A DNA stretch of 64,000 nucleotides from Flagellimonas sp. S3867 (GTDB lineage: Bacteria > Bacteroidota > Bacteroidia > Flavobacteriales > Flavobacteriaceae). The notes under the pieces were generated by a model that saw nothing but the letters and a program-made list of their open reading frames with translations, was not told the origin of the DNA and searched no databases. The position numbers and the translations under genes were made by a program. Of this stretch, positions 1-8,198 are shown piece by piece. Positions within the stretch are counted from its first letter, which is position 1, and each line of letters begins with the position of its first letter. The stretch lies in contig NZ_JACVMN010000001.1 in the NCBI RefSeq assembly GCF_014698935.1, positions 1,302,001 to 1,366,000 of the forward strand, read 5' to 3'.

Positions 1-1670
1 CTTATCATGCTAAGGCATTAGATAAAATTGGGTCGCTGTATTATTCCGAAGAAAATTTTGATGATTATTACTACGGAAAGGGATCCACCTTCCCTGATGT
101 CAACGGAAGCATTGGTATTCTATTTGAGCAAGCCAGTTCTCGAGGACATATTCAAGAGAGTGAAAATGGGATTTTGACTTTTCCTTTCACCATAAGAAAC
201 CAGTTTACCACTGCTTTGTCCACCATAGAAGCAGCCAAAAATATGCGAGCCAAGATTTTGGATTATCAGCAAAAGTTTTATGCCGACATGCGAGCGGAAG
301 GGGCCAGAAATAAATCTAAGGCCATCATCTTTGGCGATAGCAAGGACGCTACCAAAACATGGCATTTGGCCGAGATTTTGAATAGGCACAAAATAAAGTT
401 CCACGAACTTGCATCTGATGTTTCTATTTCAGGAAAAACATTCAAAAAAGGGTATGGTTATATCGTGCCTCTAAATCAAAAAAATCCACGTTTGATCAAT
501 ACTATGTTCGAAAAAAGGACAACTTTTAAAGACAGCCTTTTTTATGACGTATCCGCTTGGACATTTCCGCTGGCCTTCAATCTAGATTATGCCAACCTAA
601 GTTCGATGTCCAATGCAGGCCCCCAAGTAACCAATTTTCAACCACGGGAGGGTTCGCTTGACAAGAAAAGTAACTATGCCTATCTTTTTGAATGGCATGA
701 ATATTTCACACCAAAGGCCTTGAACAAGATTTTGCAAAAAGGTTTACGAGCCAAAACGGCCAAATCCCCTTTTACCCTAGAAGGAAAAAAATACGATTAC
801 GGAACCATCATGGTACCCGTGCAAAATCAAACTTTGGATTCAGGACAACTCTATAATTTCCTAAACCAAATCGCAAAGGAAAGTGGAATTCACATTTCAG
901 GAGTATCCACTGGTCTTACCCAAGGTATAGATCTTGGAAGCAATGACTTTGACCCTATTAAAAAACAAAAGGTGGCCATTTTGGTCGGTGATGGAATCCG
1001 TTCGTATGACGCAGGTGAGATTTGGCATTTATTCGATACCCGTTATGAAATGAAAATAACCAAATTGGATACTGATTATTTTAAATCGGTCGATTTGGAT
1101 AAATACACGGATTTGATTTTACCCAGCGGTTGGGGAAACAATATTTTGGACAAAAAGGGAGCCGAAAAAATAAAAGATTGGGTAAAAAAAGGAGGTACCG
1201 TTATTGGATATCGCACGGTGGCCAACTGGTTCAAAACATCGGAGTTGATGCCATTGGAATTGAAGGTGGATACACTGGTGGCTAAAAACATCGCGTTTGA
1301 CCAGAAAAGCAGTTTCAGCGGTGCCCAAGTAACCGGAGGTGCCATTTTTGAGGCAAATCTAGACCGTTCGCATCCCATAAACTATGGTTACAAAAATGAT
1401 AAACTGGCTTTTTTCAGAAATACCAATATTTATTTGAAGCCTGAAAAAAACAGTTACGACAACCCCATCCAATACACTGGAAATCCCCTGTTGAGTGGAT
1501 ATATTTCAGAAGAAAATTCAGAATTGATCAAGAATAGTGTTCCGTTCAAGGTTAGCAGAATGGGTAAAGGAAGGGTGATTTTATTTACCGATAACACCAA
1601 TTTCCGTGCTTTTTGGTATGGTACAAACAAACTGCTCATGAATGCCATCTTCTTTGGTCAAATGATGTAA
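1..1670 (+). CDS. M14-family zinc carboxypeptidase, 3' part (5' end outside window)
   Basis: The reading frame is open from base 3, so the gene begins before the window; the first Met inside it (base 174) is internal. The first visible residues include the stretch GSIGILFEQASSRG, which fits the region around the catalytic Glu of M14 metallocarboxypeptidases; the zinc-binding HxxE motif would lie upstream and is not visible. About 330 residues follow the peptidase domain. They contain a segment (VAILVGDGIRSYDAGEIWHLF, then DLILPSGWG) that resembles a class-I glutamine-amidotransferase/DJ-1-like fold, as seen in large secreted Bacteroidota M14 proteins. It is probably exported and degrades peptides at the cell surface. 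The family call is fairly safe; substrate and export signal cannot be judged from this fragment. Confidence 0.85.
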   Translation, partial: YHAKALDKIGSLYYSEENFDDYYYGKGSTFPDVNGSIGILFEQASSRGHIQESENGILTFPFTIRNQFTTALSTIEAAKNMRAKILDYQQKFYADMRAEGARNKSKAIIFGDSKDATKTWHLAEILNRHKIKFHELASDVSISGKTFKKGYGYIVPLNQKNPRLINTMFEKRTTFKDSLFYDVSAWTFPLAFNLDYANLSSMSNAGPQVTNFQPREGSLDKKSNYAYLFEWHEYFTPKALNKILQKGLRAKTAKSPFTLEGKKYDYGTIMVPVQNQTLDSGQLYNFLNQIAKESGIHISGVSTGLTQGIDLGSNDFDPIKKQKVAILVGDGIRSYDAGEIWHLFDTRYEMKITKLDTDYFKSVDLDKYTDLILPSGWGNNILDKKGAEKIKDWVKKGGTVIGYRTVANWFKTSELMPLELKVDTLVAKNIAFDQKSSFSGAQVTGGAIFEANLDRSHPINYGYKNDKLAFFRNTNIYLKPEKNSYDNPIQYTGNPLLSGYISEENSELIKNSVPFKVSRMGKGRVILFTDNTNFRAFWYGTNKLLMNAIFFGQMM

Positions 1671-1766
1671 TATTAGCGTTACGGTTAATTTTGGAAAGTG
1701 TTTTTAGTATCTTTAAACTGTCTCCCGATACTTTATACCATTTTTCACGAGTAACTAAATTTTGAT

Positions 1767-2780
1767 ATGCGGATAAGCAATTTTTCGTTTAAGCTATTGG
1801 TTTTGCCATTTGTATTGGCATTGTCAACCTCTTTTGGTCCTGTTTTGGATATAAAACAGTCCAGACTTGAAGTTGCTGAACAAACGTTAAGCTTCAACAC
1901 AGACGGTTTGTTTAATGCCGAGTTTTTTGATTATGTTTTTAGAGGCGAGTTTCAAAATGTGGCATTGAAACGCGAAGACACTCATTTTCTCATGATTTTC
2001 GAGCAATATCTAAGAACTTTTGGCAGACAATGCCCCTCTTCCCTTCCCACTAACAAAGTGGAAATAATGAACTGGGTATGTGCTACTGAAGAAGTCACCA
2101 CAAATGGATATGGTATTGAAACAAGCAGAGTTTGTATTGAATGGAAAACTGTGGGTTCTGGCCTTTTCGCTCGTCGTGATCTTTATGAAGCCAAATTGAA
2201 TGTAGAAAGAATTCAAAGTGCCGACGTATTACGAAATACTTTGGCCATGATGGCAGACCCGAATGCCATGGGCAATTCTGTGGATATGATTCATAAAGCC
2301 AATGGTCTAAAAAACGATATGGCCCAACTTTTCAACCTCAATACTTGTAACAATCCTGGTGTGAAACGCTTTGAAGAAAACCTAAAACGATTTGCGCTGA
2401 ATCAAGCCCCCATCAAAATGAAGGGTACAAGCAAGTATACGGCCATGAAAAAATCTGGTGGTCCGGTAGGAGCTCAAAATTTGTCGAAACTTACAAATGA
2501 TCTGATTGCCAATCATGCTCAGACATGGGCCTTTAATCGGTATGTTCCAGGAAGCATAGCTGGTTTGACGGTACATTCAACGGATGACCAAGGAAGACCA
2601 AGGGAACTCCAAGCAAACTATAATTATAAAGGATTTTCAGGTAGCAGTGCGGGCTGGGTTAGAATATCTTTTACCAATGGGCTGCCCAAGTGCATTTATT
2701 TCTTTGACTTTCCAAACAATTGTAAAACCCCTAATAGCAGCATTGTGGCTTCTTTTGCGCAAGGTGAGTATAGCAAATGA
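1767..2780 (+). CDS. hypothetical exported protein, 337 aa
   Basis: I do not recognise the family. The N-terminus (MRISNFSFKLLVLPFVLALS) looks like a Sec signal peptide, and no lipobox Cys follows. The mature part has five or six cysteines (for example in the FGRQCPSS, NWVCA and CNNPG segments and near the C-terminus), which would suit disulfide bonding in the periplasm or outside the cell. The last 90 residues contain NYNYKGFSGSSAGWVRISF, suggesting a beta-rich domain. The gene stands about 95 bp after the carboxypeptidase and 52 bp before the thioredoxin-fold gene on the same strand. Base composition is like its neighbours. Function unknown. Confidence 0.75.
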   Translation: MRISNFSFKLLVLPFVLALSTSFGPVLDIKQSRLEVAEQTLSFNTDGLFNAEFFDYVFRGEFQNVALKREDTHFLMIFEQYLRTFGRQCPSSLPTNKVEIMNWVCATEEVTTNGYGIETSRVCIEWKTVGSGLFARRDLYEAKLNVERIQSADVLRNTLAMMADPNAMGNSVDMIHKANGLKNDMAQLFNLNTCNNPGVKRFEENLKRFALNQAPIKMKGTSKYTAMKKSGGPVGAQNLSKLTNDLIANHAQTWAFNRYVPGSIAGLTVHSTDDQGRPRELQANYNYKGFSGSSAGWVRISFTNGLPKCIYFFDFPNNCKTPNSSIVASFAQGEYSK

Positions 2781-2832
2781 CACCCTTTTTCGTGTAACGC
2801 TTTGAAGAAACAAAAAATCTTAAACTAAATAA

Positions 2833-3393
2833 ATGGCAAGAACTCCCAGCAATATGTTGGCCTTAGGTACCAAGGCCCCAGATTTTAAATTAGTTGATAC
2901 TGTAACGGATACGCCACACGCCTTGGAACAGCTTAAAGGAGAAAGAGGTACTGTTATCATGTTCATCTGCAACCATTGTCCATTTGTAATCCATGTAAAC
3001 CCCGAGATTACAAGAATGGCAACTGAATATCAATCTAAGGGTATTGGCTTTATCGCTATTTCCAGTAACGATATTGTTAATTATCCTCAAGACGCTCCAC
3101 ATTTAATGAAAAAGAAGGCGCAAGAAGAGGGTTATTCCTTTCCTTACCTTTTTGATGAGACCCAGGAAGTGGCCAAAGCGTACGATGCTGCCTGTACACC
3201 CGATTTTTATTTATTTGATTCCAATATAAAATTGGTTTATCGTGGTCAGTTGGATGATTCACGACCCGGAAATGGGATTCCGTTGACCGGTTACGATTTG
3301 CGAAATGCATTAGATTCACTTTTAAAAGGTGAGGCTATTGATGAAAACCAAAAACCCAGTATTGGTTGCAACATTAAATGGGCAACCACTTAA
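2833..3393 (+). CDS. thioredoxin-fold (AhpC/TSA-like) redox protein
   Basis: This is a 186-residue thioredoxin/peroxiredoxin-fold protein of the cytosolic group with a CNHCPF active site (Cys46 and Cys49). The early segment LGTKAPDFKL is the usual start of AhpC/TSA domains. The motif TPDFYLFD carries the cis-Pro-like position (AACTPDFYLFD, about residue 115-125), and the C-terminus ends PSIGCNIKW, which is conserved in this group. There is no signal peptide, so the protein should act in the cytoplasm as a thiol oxidoreductase or peroxidase. The substrate is not known. It ends just before a DinB-family gene on the same strand, which starts 17 bp downstream. Confidence 0.88.
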   Translation: MARTPSNMLALGTKAPDFKLVDTVTDTPHALEQLKGERGTVIMFICNHCPFVIHVNPEITRMATEYQSKGIGFIAISSNDIVNYPQDAPHLMKKKAQEEGYSFPYLFDETQEVAKAYDAACTPDFYLFDSNIKLVYRGQLDDSRPGNGIPLTGYDLRNALDSLLKGEAIDENQKPSIGCNIKWATT

Positions 3394-3409
3394 CCCTAGA
3401 CTCAAACAA

Positions 3410-3937
3410 ATGGAATTTAACCTAACAGAAAGCATACAGATACTTGCTAAAACACCTTCTGTAATTTCAAATTTACTGAAGGATCTTCCGGATGCATGGG
3501 TAACAACCAATGAAGGAGGTGATACCTGGAGCCCATATGATGTTGTCGGGCATTTAATCCACGGTGAGAAAACGGATTGGATTCCGAGAGCTGAGATTAT
3601 TCTTGGCGACAAAAAAAACAAAGCGTTTGAACCCTACGACAGATTCGCCCAATTCAAAAATAGTAAGGGTAAGACCTTGGACCAACTGCTAACTAAATTT
3701 CGTGAGTTGAGAGCCGAAAATATTAAAAAGCTAAAAGCTTTGAACATTGGCGAACAAGCGTTAATGAAGACAGGGGTACATCCTGAATTTGGACCGGTTA
3801 CACTCAAACAACTGTTAGCAGCATGGGTAGTACACGATTTAGGGCACATTAATCAAATTACTCGCGTAATGGCCAAGAATTATAAAGTTGAAGCAGGTCC
3901 TTGGCCCAAATACCTTACGGTTCTCCAGGACAAATAA
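3410..3937 (+). CDS. DinB-like superfamily protein (DinB_2)
   Basis: The frame is open from base 3329, but that start would overlap the thioredoxin-fold gene by 65 bp. The ATG at 3410 begins with MEFNLTESIQILAKTP, the usual start of this family, and gives 175 aa. The fold is a four-helix bundle in which three His ligands hold a metal: here VGHLIHGEKTDW supplies one (helix 2) and WVVHDLGHINQ two (helix 4), spaced as in DinB/YfiT proteins. Members are often linked to damage or stress responses, or transfer small thiols. This one has no assigned substrate. It is followed closely by a cupin and an acetyltransferase, probably in one operon. Confidence 0.85.
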   Translation: MEFNLTESIQILAKTPSVISNLLKDLPDAWVTTNEGGDTWSPYDVVGHLIHGEKTDWIPRAEIILGDKKNKAFEPYDRFAQFKNSKGKTLDQLLTKFRELRAENIKKLKALNIGEQALMKTGVHPEFGPVTLKQLLAAWVVHDLGHINQITRVMAKNYKVEAGPWPKYLTVLQDK

Positions 3938-3974
3938 TTAGAGCCGATTTTGATAAATCAAATTTGATTGAACC

Positions 3975-4295
3975 ATGAAAATAAACCCTCAGGAAGCCTT
4001 AAAGAAATTGGCAACTCAAGATTCACCATTTTTTACCCTTTTTGAACATGGGACACTTTCCGTGGAAATCTATAAACCCGAAAAGGTAGATCTACAACAA
4101 CCGCATACCAGGGATGAAGTCTATGTAGTGGTTTCGGGAACTGGGGAGTTTTTAAACGGTGGTGTTCGTACCACTTTTGGGCCTGGGGATTTCCTTTTTA
4201 TACCCGCGGGAGTAGAACATCGGTTCGAGAATTTTACGGACGATTTTTCAACATGGGTGCTATTTTATGGCCCGGAAGGCGGCGAGAAGAATTAA
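3975..4295 (+). CDS. cupin-domain protein, 106 aa
   Basis: This is a single-domain cupin. The first metal-binding motif is seen as QPHTRDEVYVVVSGTGEF (His, His-like and Glu positions around residues 39-56) and the second as GPGDFLFIPAGVEHRFENF (about 71-89). The length is typical of small cupins that bind a metal and act as sugar-binding, dioxygenase-like or sensory proteins. No signal peptide is present. It starts 37 bp after the DinB gene and its stop codon lies 1 bp before the ATG of the acetyltransferase, so translational coupling is likely. The substrate cannot be inferred. Confidence 0.85.
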   Translation: MKINPQEALKKLATQDSPFFTLFEHGTLSVEIYKPEKVDLQQPHTRDEVYVVVSGTGEFLNGGVRTTFGPGDFLFIPAGVEHRFENFTDDFSTWVLFYGPEGGEKN

Positions 4296-4296
4296 A

Positions 4297-4824
4297 ATGA
4301 GCAAGGAAATTATCTTAGAACCAGTAAATCCCTCCACGATTTCCACCTATATTTCTGTTGGAAAAAAGTCGTACAACCAACATTATCTTCATCTATGGGA
4401 AGGCGAAAATTCCAATCCCTATATCAATACTAGTTTCACCGTTTCTGTTCTCGAAAAAGAATTGATGGACCCAAACAGTATTAATTTTCTGGTAAAAGTC
4501 GAAAGTCATACCATAGGTATTGTAAAATTGGTCAAAAACGCAAAACTTGACGAACACCCTGCTAAAAAGGCCCTGCTAGCCGAAAAAATATACCTTCTAA
4601 AAGAATTTTCGGGCAGGGGATTTGGCAAAAAAGTTCTTTCAGAAATTGAGACTTATGCCAAAAGTTTGGACAAACAGGTATTATGGCTCGATACTATGCA
4701 AAAGGGAGGTCCCATCCACTTTTATCAAAAAAATGGATTTACAATAAAAAAAGAAAGTGAATTAAGTCTGCCTGGCGCCAAAACAGCCGAAAAAGCCATG
4801 TGGGTTCTTACAAAACAACTTTAA
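4297..4824 (+). CDS. GNAT-family N-acetyltransferase
   Basis: The open frame starts at 4267 inside the cupin gene, but the ATG at 4297, directly after the cupin stop, is the natural start and gives MSKEIILEPVNPSTISTY (175 aa). The acetyl-CoA binding region of GNAT enzymes is present as EKIYLLKEFSGRGFGKKVLSEIE (about residues 99-121), with the R/Q-x-x-G-x-G/A signature appearing as GRGFGK. The later WLDTMQKGGPIHFYQKNGF is the typical beta5/alpha4 segment (FYxKxGF). It transfers an acetyl group from acetyl-CoA to an unknown amine, in the cytoplasm. Confidence 0.88.
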   Translation: MSKEIILEPVNPSTISTYISVGKKSYNQHYLHLWEGENSNPYINTSFTVSVLEKELMDPNSINFLVKVESHTIGIVKLVKNAKLDEHPAKKALLAEKIYLLKEFSGRGFGKKVLSEIETYAKSLDKQVLWLDTMQKGGPIHFYQKNGFTIKKESELSLPGAKTAEKAMWVLTKQL

Positions 4825-4825
4825 A

Positions 4826-5368
4826 TTACCAACCTTCTCTTTTTATCAGATTTTCGATATGCGCAAAATGATGACTGCCGTGCCAAGCATAGCGTCCAAC
4901 GTTTTCAGCCAAGGTAGTTTCCTCGTTCCCTTCAGGATGGGTGAATTTGCGTTGTAAATCTTCTTCAGAAAGTCCTTTAAGCATATACACCAATTTGGCA
5001 TGCACTGCTTTCAGATGATCCAATGACATTTGAATGGGAGCCGACCGTGCATCGAACAATTTGGACCACTCTTTTTCAAAATAAGGTTTTATTACCGGGT
5101 TGTTCTCCGTCAAGCCCCATTTAAATCGGATATAACTGTGGTGGTGACTGTCCGAAATATGGTGCACCAATTGTCTTACCGTCCAGCCTTCAGGTCGATA
5201 AGGAGTTTCCAACTGTTCGTTGGACAAAGGAGTGACCATAGCTTCCAATCGCTGTGGCAAATTTTCCAAAACATCAATCCACTCATCCAAATGTTCCTGG
5301 GTAATTGTTTCAGGAATTTTGTATGTTCCAATGGGATAGCGAAGTTGTTCCAAAGTGTCTTTTTCCAT
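4826..5368 (-). CDS. DinB/YfiT-type putative metal-dependent hydrolase
   Basis: This is a second DinB-superfamily protein, of the YfiT (BstA-like) group: the N-terminal LRYPIGTYKIPETIT is characteristic, and the three metal-ligand histidines are in RQLVHHISDSHHHSYIRF and GRYAWHGSHHFAHIENLI. The frame is open ten codons further (to 5398), but MEKDTLEQLRYPIG at 5368 matches the usual family start (180 aa). In Bacillus the YfiT/BstA relatives transfer bacillithiol; whether this organism makes bacillithiol cannot be seen here, so the substrate is open. It lies tail-to-tail with the acetyltransferase, only 1 bp apart, with no obvious terminator between them. Confidence 0.87.
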   Translation of the reverse strand: MEKDTLEQLRYPIGTYKIPETITQEHLDEWIDVLENLPQRLEAMVTPLSNEQLETPYRPEGWTVRQLVHHISDSHHHSYIRFKWGLTENNPVIKPYFEKEWSKLFDARSAPIQMSLDHLKAVHAKLVYMLKGLSEEDLQRKFTHPEGNEETTLAENVGRYAWHGSHHFAHIENLIKREGW

Positions 5369-5533
5369 AGCATAAAAGTAGTGAACTTTGCATTTCAAAT
5401 AATCATTAACATGATCAAAGTCATTGTTGTGGTTGAAAGTTTAATAGACTTTTAACTTCTATAAAATTATCCGCTCAAATTATCTATTAATTTTATGGGA
5501 TTTTAAATTTCAACAACCTAAAATAATAACATT

Positions 5534-6169
5534 ATGGCTATACGATTAGGAGATGCTGCTCCTGACTTTACCGCTGAGACTTCACAGGGAACCCTTAATT
5601 TTTACGATTATCTGGGTGATGGATGGGGAATTCTTTTCTCACATCCTGCAGATTTTACCCCGGTTTGTACAACCGAGTTGGGCACAGCTGCCAAATTCAA
5701 GGCAGAATTTGAGAAACGCAATGTAAAAATGATCGCTTTGAGTGTCGATGGAACCGAATCACATGCAGAATGGATCAAGGACATTAATGAAACCCAAAAT
5801 ACCGTCGTTAATTTTCCCATTATTGCAGATGAGGACAGAAAGGTCTCCGACCTTTACGATATGATCCATCCCAATGCGGATGATACACTCACCGTACGCT
5901 CTGTTTTTATTGTCGGACCTGATAAAAAAGTAAAATTGACATTGACTTATCCGGCTTCTACTGGACGTAATTTTTATGAACTACTACGTGTTGTAGACTC
6001 TTTACAGCTCACCGCACATCATAAAGTAGCTACTCCAGCCAATTGGGAACATGGAGAAAAGGTAGTTGTAAGCCCATCAATCCCGACCGAAGAAGCCAAA
6101 GGTATTTTCGCCGGAGGGGTAGAAGAAATCAAGCCTTACCTGCGTTTAACACCTGATCCAACGACCTAG
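5534..6169 (+). CDS. peroxiredoxin, Prx6 (1-Cys) type
   Basis: This is a 211-residue Prx6-class peroxiredoxin reducing H2O2 and organic peroxides in the cytoplasm. The active-site segment HPADFTPVCTTELG carries the peroxidatic Cys45 with Thr42 and Pro43 of the PxxxT/SxxC motif. The C-terminal domain (GEKVVVSPSIPTEEA) is the arm typical of Prx6. No second Cys is seen in the positions used by 2-Cys enzymes. It stands alone between a divergent DinB gene and the cold-shock gene. Confidence 0.93.
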   Translation: MAIRLGDAAPDFTAETSQGTLNFYDYLGDGWGILFSHPADFTPVCTTELGTAAKFKAEFEKRNVKMIALSVDGTESHAEWIKDINETQNTVVNFPIIADEDRKVSDLYDMIHPNADDTLTVRSVFIVGPDKKVKLTLTYPASTGRNFYELLRVVDSLQLTAHHKVATPANWEHGEKVVVSPSIPTEEAKGIFAGGVEEIKPYLRLTPDPTT

Positions 6170-6201
6170 TCCGAAGCTGTTTCAAGAGAAAAATGACAAA
6201 T

Positions 6202-6234
6202 TTGTTAATTCTCAACAAATTAACTGTATCTTTG
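6202..6234 (+). promoter_or_regulatory. promoter of cold-shock gene (TTG / TAnnTTTG)
   Basis: A flavobacterial -7 element TATCTTTG lies at 6227-6234, with an upstream TTG at 6202-6204 (22 bp apart) serving as the -33 element. Transcription should start near 6241, leaving a short AT-rich leader of about 25 nt before the cold-shock ATG at 6266. Confidence 0.65.
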
Positions 6235-6265
6235 CAACCAATTTAATTTTTTAATTTTTTTTATA

Positions 6266-6460
6266 ATGAGTAAAGGAACAGTAAAATTCTTCAATGATTC
6301 AAAAGGCTACGGTTTTATCACTGAAGACGGTTCAAACACAGATCACTTCGTACATGTTTCAGGTTTAATCGATGAAATCAGAGAAGGTGACGTTGTAGAA
6401 TTCGAACTACAACAAGGTAAAAAAGGATTGAACGCCGTAAATGTACAAGTTACAGATTAA
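6266..6460 (+). CDS. cold-shock domain protein (CspA family)
   Basis: This is a 64-residue single cold-shock domain with RNP1 KGYGFI and RNP2-like HFVHVS, binding single-stranded RNA/DNA and acting as an RNA chaperone. Length and sequence are fully typical. It has its own promoter just upstream and a strong terminator just downstream, so it is monocistronic. A second, clearly related paralogue is at 63523. The present copy has a two-residue variation between the RNP motifs (EDGSNTDHFVHV against ADSEEDVFVHQ). Confidence 0.95.
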   Translation: MSKGTVKFFNDSKGYGFITEDGSNTDHFVHVSGLIDEIREGDVVEFELQQGKKGLNAVNVQVTD

Positions 6461-6486
6461 GTCAACAACACACTTTTTTATAGAAC

Positions 6487-6516
6487 AAACCCGGATTTAA
6501 CGATCCGGGTTTTTTA
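6487..6516 (+). terminator. intrinsic terminator of cold-shock gene
   Basis: AACCCGGAT / ATCCGGGTT stem with a TTAACG loop, followed by a run of T. It lies 27 bp after the cold-shock stop codon. Confidence 0.9.
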
Positions 6517-6695
6517 TTGATTTTTTTCTTTTTATTCGACGCAACCTATCCAGCTTTTGCAATCTACTCTATGAACCAAAAACTTGTATTTGTCAATTCA
6601 AATACTCCAACGATTGATTAAGAAGCTCAATTAGAGCAGGTTAATCATAACTTGTAGATGAGGTTCCCCCAATAACCACTAAATAAGCTTGTACC

Positions 6696-6782
6696 ATGAG
6701 TACCTTTTTTGCAATTCTATCCGTTTTGCTTGTCATTAATTTATTGTTGCTACTAGTGAGCGTCAACAGTTCTAAAAAGTAG
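6696..6782 (+). CDS. very small membrane protein, 28 aa (TFF-N-SVN family, copy 1)
   Basis: This short ORF is below usual gene-finder limits but is supported by two paralogues in the window. It encodes 28 residues: M-S-T-F-F, a single hydrophobic helix with a central Asn15, then S-V-N and a basic tail (SSKK). Aligned without gaps against the ORFs at 6904 and 26555, residues M1, T3, F4, F5, L8, L12, N15, L18, S22, V23 and N24 line up. It probably lies in the inner membrane with the basic tail in the cytoplasm. Function unknown. No clear TAnnTTTG box was found in the 180 bp between the cold-shock terminator and this ORF. Confidence 0.6.
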   Translation: MSTFFAILSVLLVINLLLLLVSVNSSKK

Positions 6783-6903
6783 TTTTTTTATGTTAATACA
6801 TTGAATTTGTAGTCATTAGAAACAATAAGTAGGGTTTTTCTGCGTTCGGTTGTTATTAAACCAAAGTAACTAAATAGATAACACTAACTAAATTTCTACA
6901 TCA

Positions 6904-6987
6904 ATGGGTACTTTTTTTACGGTTTTACTTTTACTGCTCGCTCTAAATCTCTGCTTACTATTGGTAAGTGTGAATAGATCAAAATAA
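6904..6987 (+). CDS. very small membrane protein, 27 aa (TFF-N-SVN family, copy 2)
   Basis: A tandem paralogue of the ORF at 6696, separated by 121 bp. It encodes 27 residues beginning M-G-T-F-F-T-V-L, with Asn15, S-V-N at 22-24 and a short basic end (RSK). The pattern of conserved residues and exact spacing is the same as in the other two copies, while codons differ (for example ttt ttt acg gtt tta against ttt ttt gca att cta), which argues for selection on the protein. The stop codon runs into a strong terminator hairpin. Function unknown. Confidence 0.6.
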   Translation: MGTFFTVLLLLLALNLCLLLVSVNRSK

Positions 6988-7016
6988 AAAGCCCCTTAAA
7001 GGGGCTTTCTTTTTTT
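6987..7016 (+). terminator. bidirectional intrinsic terminator
   Basis: Perfect stem GCCCCTT/AAGGGGC with T-rich tracts on both sides (T8 on the plus strand, T5 on the minus). It ends the small-ORF transcript and, on the other strand, the PPIase gene, whose stop is at 7049. Confidence 0.85.
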
Positions 7017-7048
7017 TAAACTGGGCTAAAATAGCCTGGCGTTAAAAA

Positions 7049-7981
7049 TTATTTCACATCCATTAACTCCACATCGAAAACAAGGGTAGCATCCGGTGGA
7101 ATTACTCCTCCAGCGCCAGCGCTTCCATATGCTAAATCTGATGGAATTACAAAGCGGGCCTTGTCACCAACTTTTAGTAAACCAATACCTTCGTCCCATC
7201 CCGGGATAACCTGTCCAACACCCAAAGTAAAATCAATAGGTTGATTGCGGCTATATGAAGAATCAAATACTTGACCGTCGGTCAAACTACCTTCATAGTG
7301 CACAGAAACGGTTTTACCTTTTTCTGCATTAGCACCACTCCCCTGTTGAATCATTTTATATCGAAGTCCGCTTGCTGTTGTATCAAAACCGGCCGCCAAT
7401 TTTTCCATTTCAGCCTCTGCCTTGGCTTTGGCCTCAGCAATTCTCTTTTCACGAGCCCCTTCAAAAGTCCGAAAAGCCTCAATGGCATTCCAATCTTGTG
7501 CATCATCACCTACCCTAACAATTTCCAAACTATCTATGGCATCGCCTTGGGCAATGGCATCCACAACTTCTTGACCGTGTTCCACATGCCCAAATACGGT
7601 GTGTTTGTTATCCAGCCATGGAGTGGCTACGTGGGTGATAAAAAACTGGCTTCCGTTTGTTCCAGGGCCAGCATTGGCCATAGACAGCACGCCTGGATTT
7701 TCATGGGTTAATTCACTATGAAACTCGTCATCAAATTTATATCCAGGGTCACCGGTTCCGGTTCCTTGTGGACAACCACCCTGAATCATAAAATCTGGTA
7801 TAACTCTGTGGAACTTTAATCCGTCATAATATGGATTCCCTTGTGGTTTGGCCGTATTTTCCATATTCCCTTCAGCCAAGGAAACAAAGTTACCTACCGT
7901 ACCAGGTGTTTTATCATGGGTTAATTTTACCAAAATTTCCCCTTTTGTTGTATTAAATTTTGCGTAGATTCCGTCTTGCAT
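7049..7981 (-). CDS. peptidyl-prolyl isomerase: cyclophilin-FKBP fusion
   Basis: This 310-residue protein carries two unrelated prolyl isomerase domains. The N-terminal half is a cyclophilin (VGNFVSLAEGN, FHRVIPDFMIQGGCPQGTGTGDPGY, FFITHVATPWLDNKHTVFGHV); the C-terminal half is an FKBP domain (VSVHYEGSLTDGQVFDSSY, GWDEGIGLLKVGDKARFVIP, IPPDATLVFDVEL). A helical, Lys/Glu/Ala-rich linker joins them at about residues 170-200. The frame is open 20 codons further, to 8041, but a good promoter lies inside that extension, and MQDGIYAKFNTTKGEI is the usual start, so 7981 is chosen. No signal peptide: a cytoplasmic folding catalyst. Confidence 0.92.
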   Translation of the reverse strand: MQDGIYAKFNTTKGEILVKLTHDKTPGTVGNFVSLAEGNMENTAKPQGNPYYDGLKFHRVIPDFMIQGGCPQGTGTGDPGYKFDDEFHSELTHENPGVLSMANAGPGTNGSQFFITHVATPWLDNKHTVFGHVEHGQEVVDAIAQGDAIDSLEIVRVGDDAQDWNAIEAFRTFEGAREKRIAEAKAKAEAEMEKLAAGFDTTASGLRYKMIQQGSGANAEKGKTVSVHYEGSLTDGQVFDSSYSRNQPIDFTLGVGQVIPGWDEGIGLLKVGDKARFVIPSDLAYGSAGAGGVIPPDATLVFDVELMDVK

Positions 7982-8011
7982 GGTATCTGGATTATTAAAA
8001 TTTTTAGGGCG

Positions 8012-8040
8012 CAAAGGTACAGCTTTTATATGCTGACCCA
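8012..8040 (-). promoter_or_regulatory. promoter of the cyclophilin-FKBP gene
   Basis: On the minus strand the -7 element TACCTTTG is at 8019-8012 and TTG of the -33 element lies 19 bp upstream, near 8040. It lies within the open frame upstream of codon 7981, so translation must begin downstream of it. Confidence 0.7.
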
Positions 8041-8198
8041 ATGAAATTTATAAGACTAGTCCAAAAACCATATGTTTTTCCTATTTGAAAATATTTATGC
8101 CCTTTCAAGGATTGATGATAGCTCCTTTTTTGTAAATTTTGAAATTGACAGGTCAATTTCAATGCTTCCAAAGATTGTATAACATTAAATTTTCAATA

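Noticed and set aside
3329..3409. N-terminal extension of the DinB-like protein
   Set aside because: It would overlap the thioredoxin-fold gene by 65 bp and is not homologous to the family.
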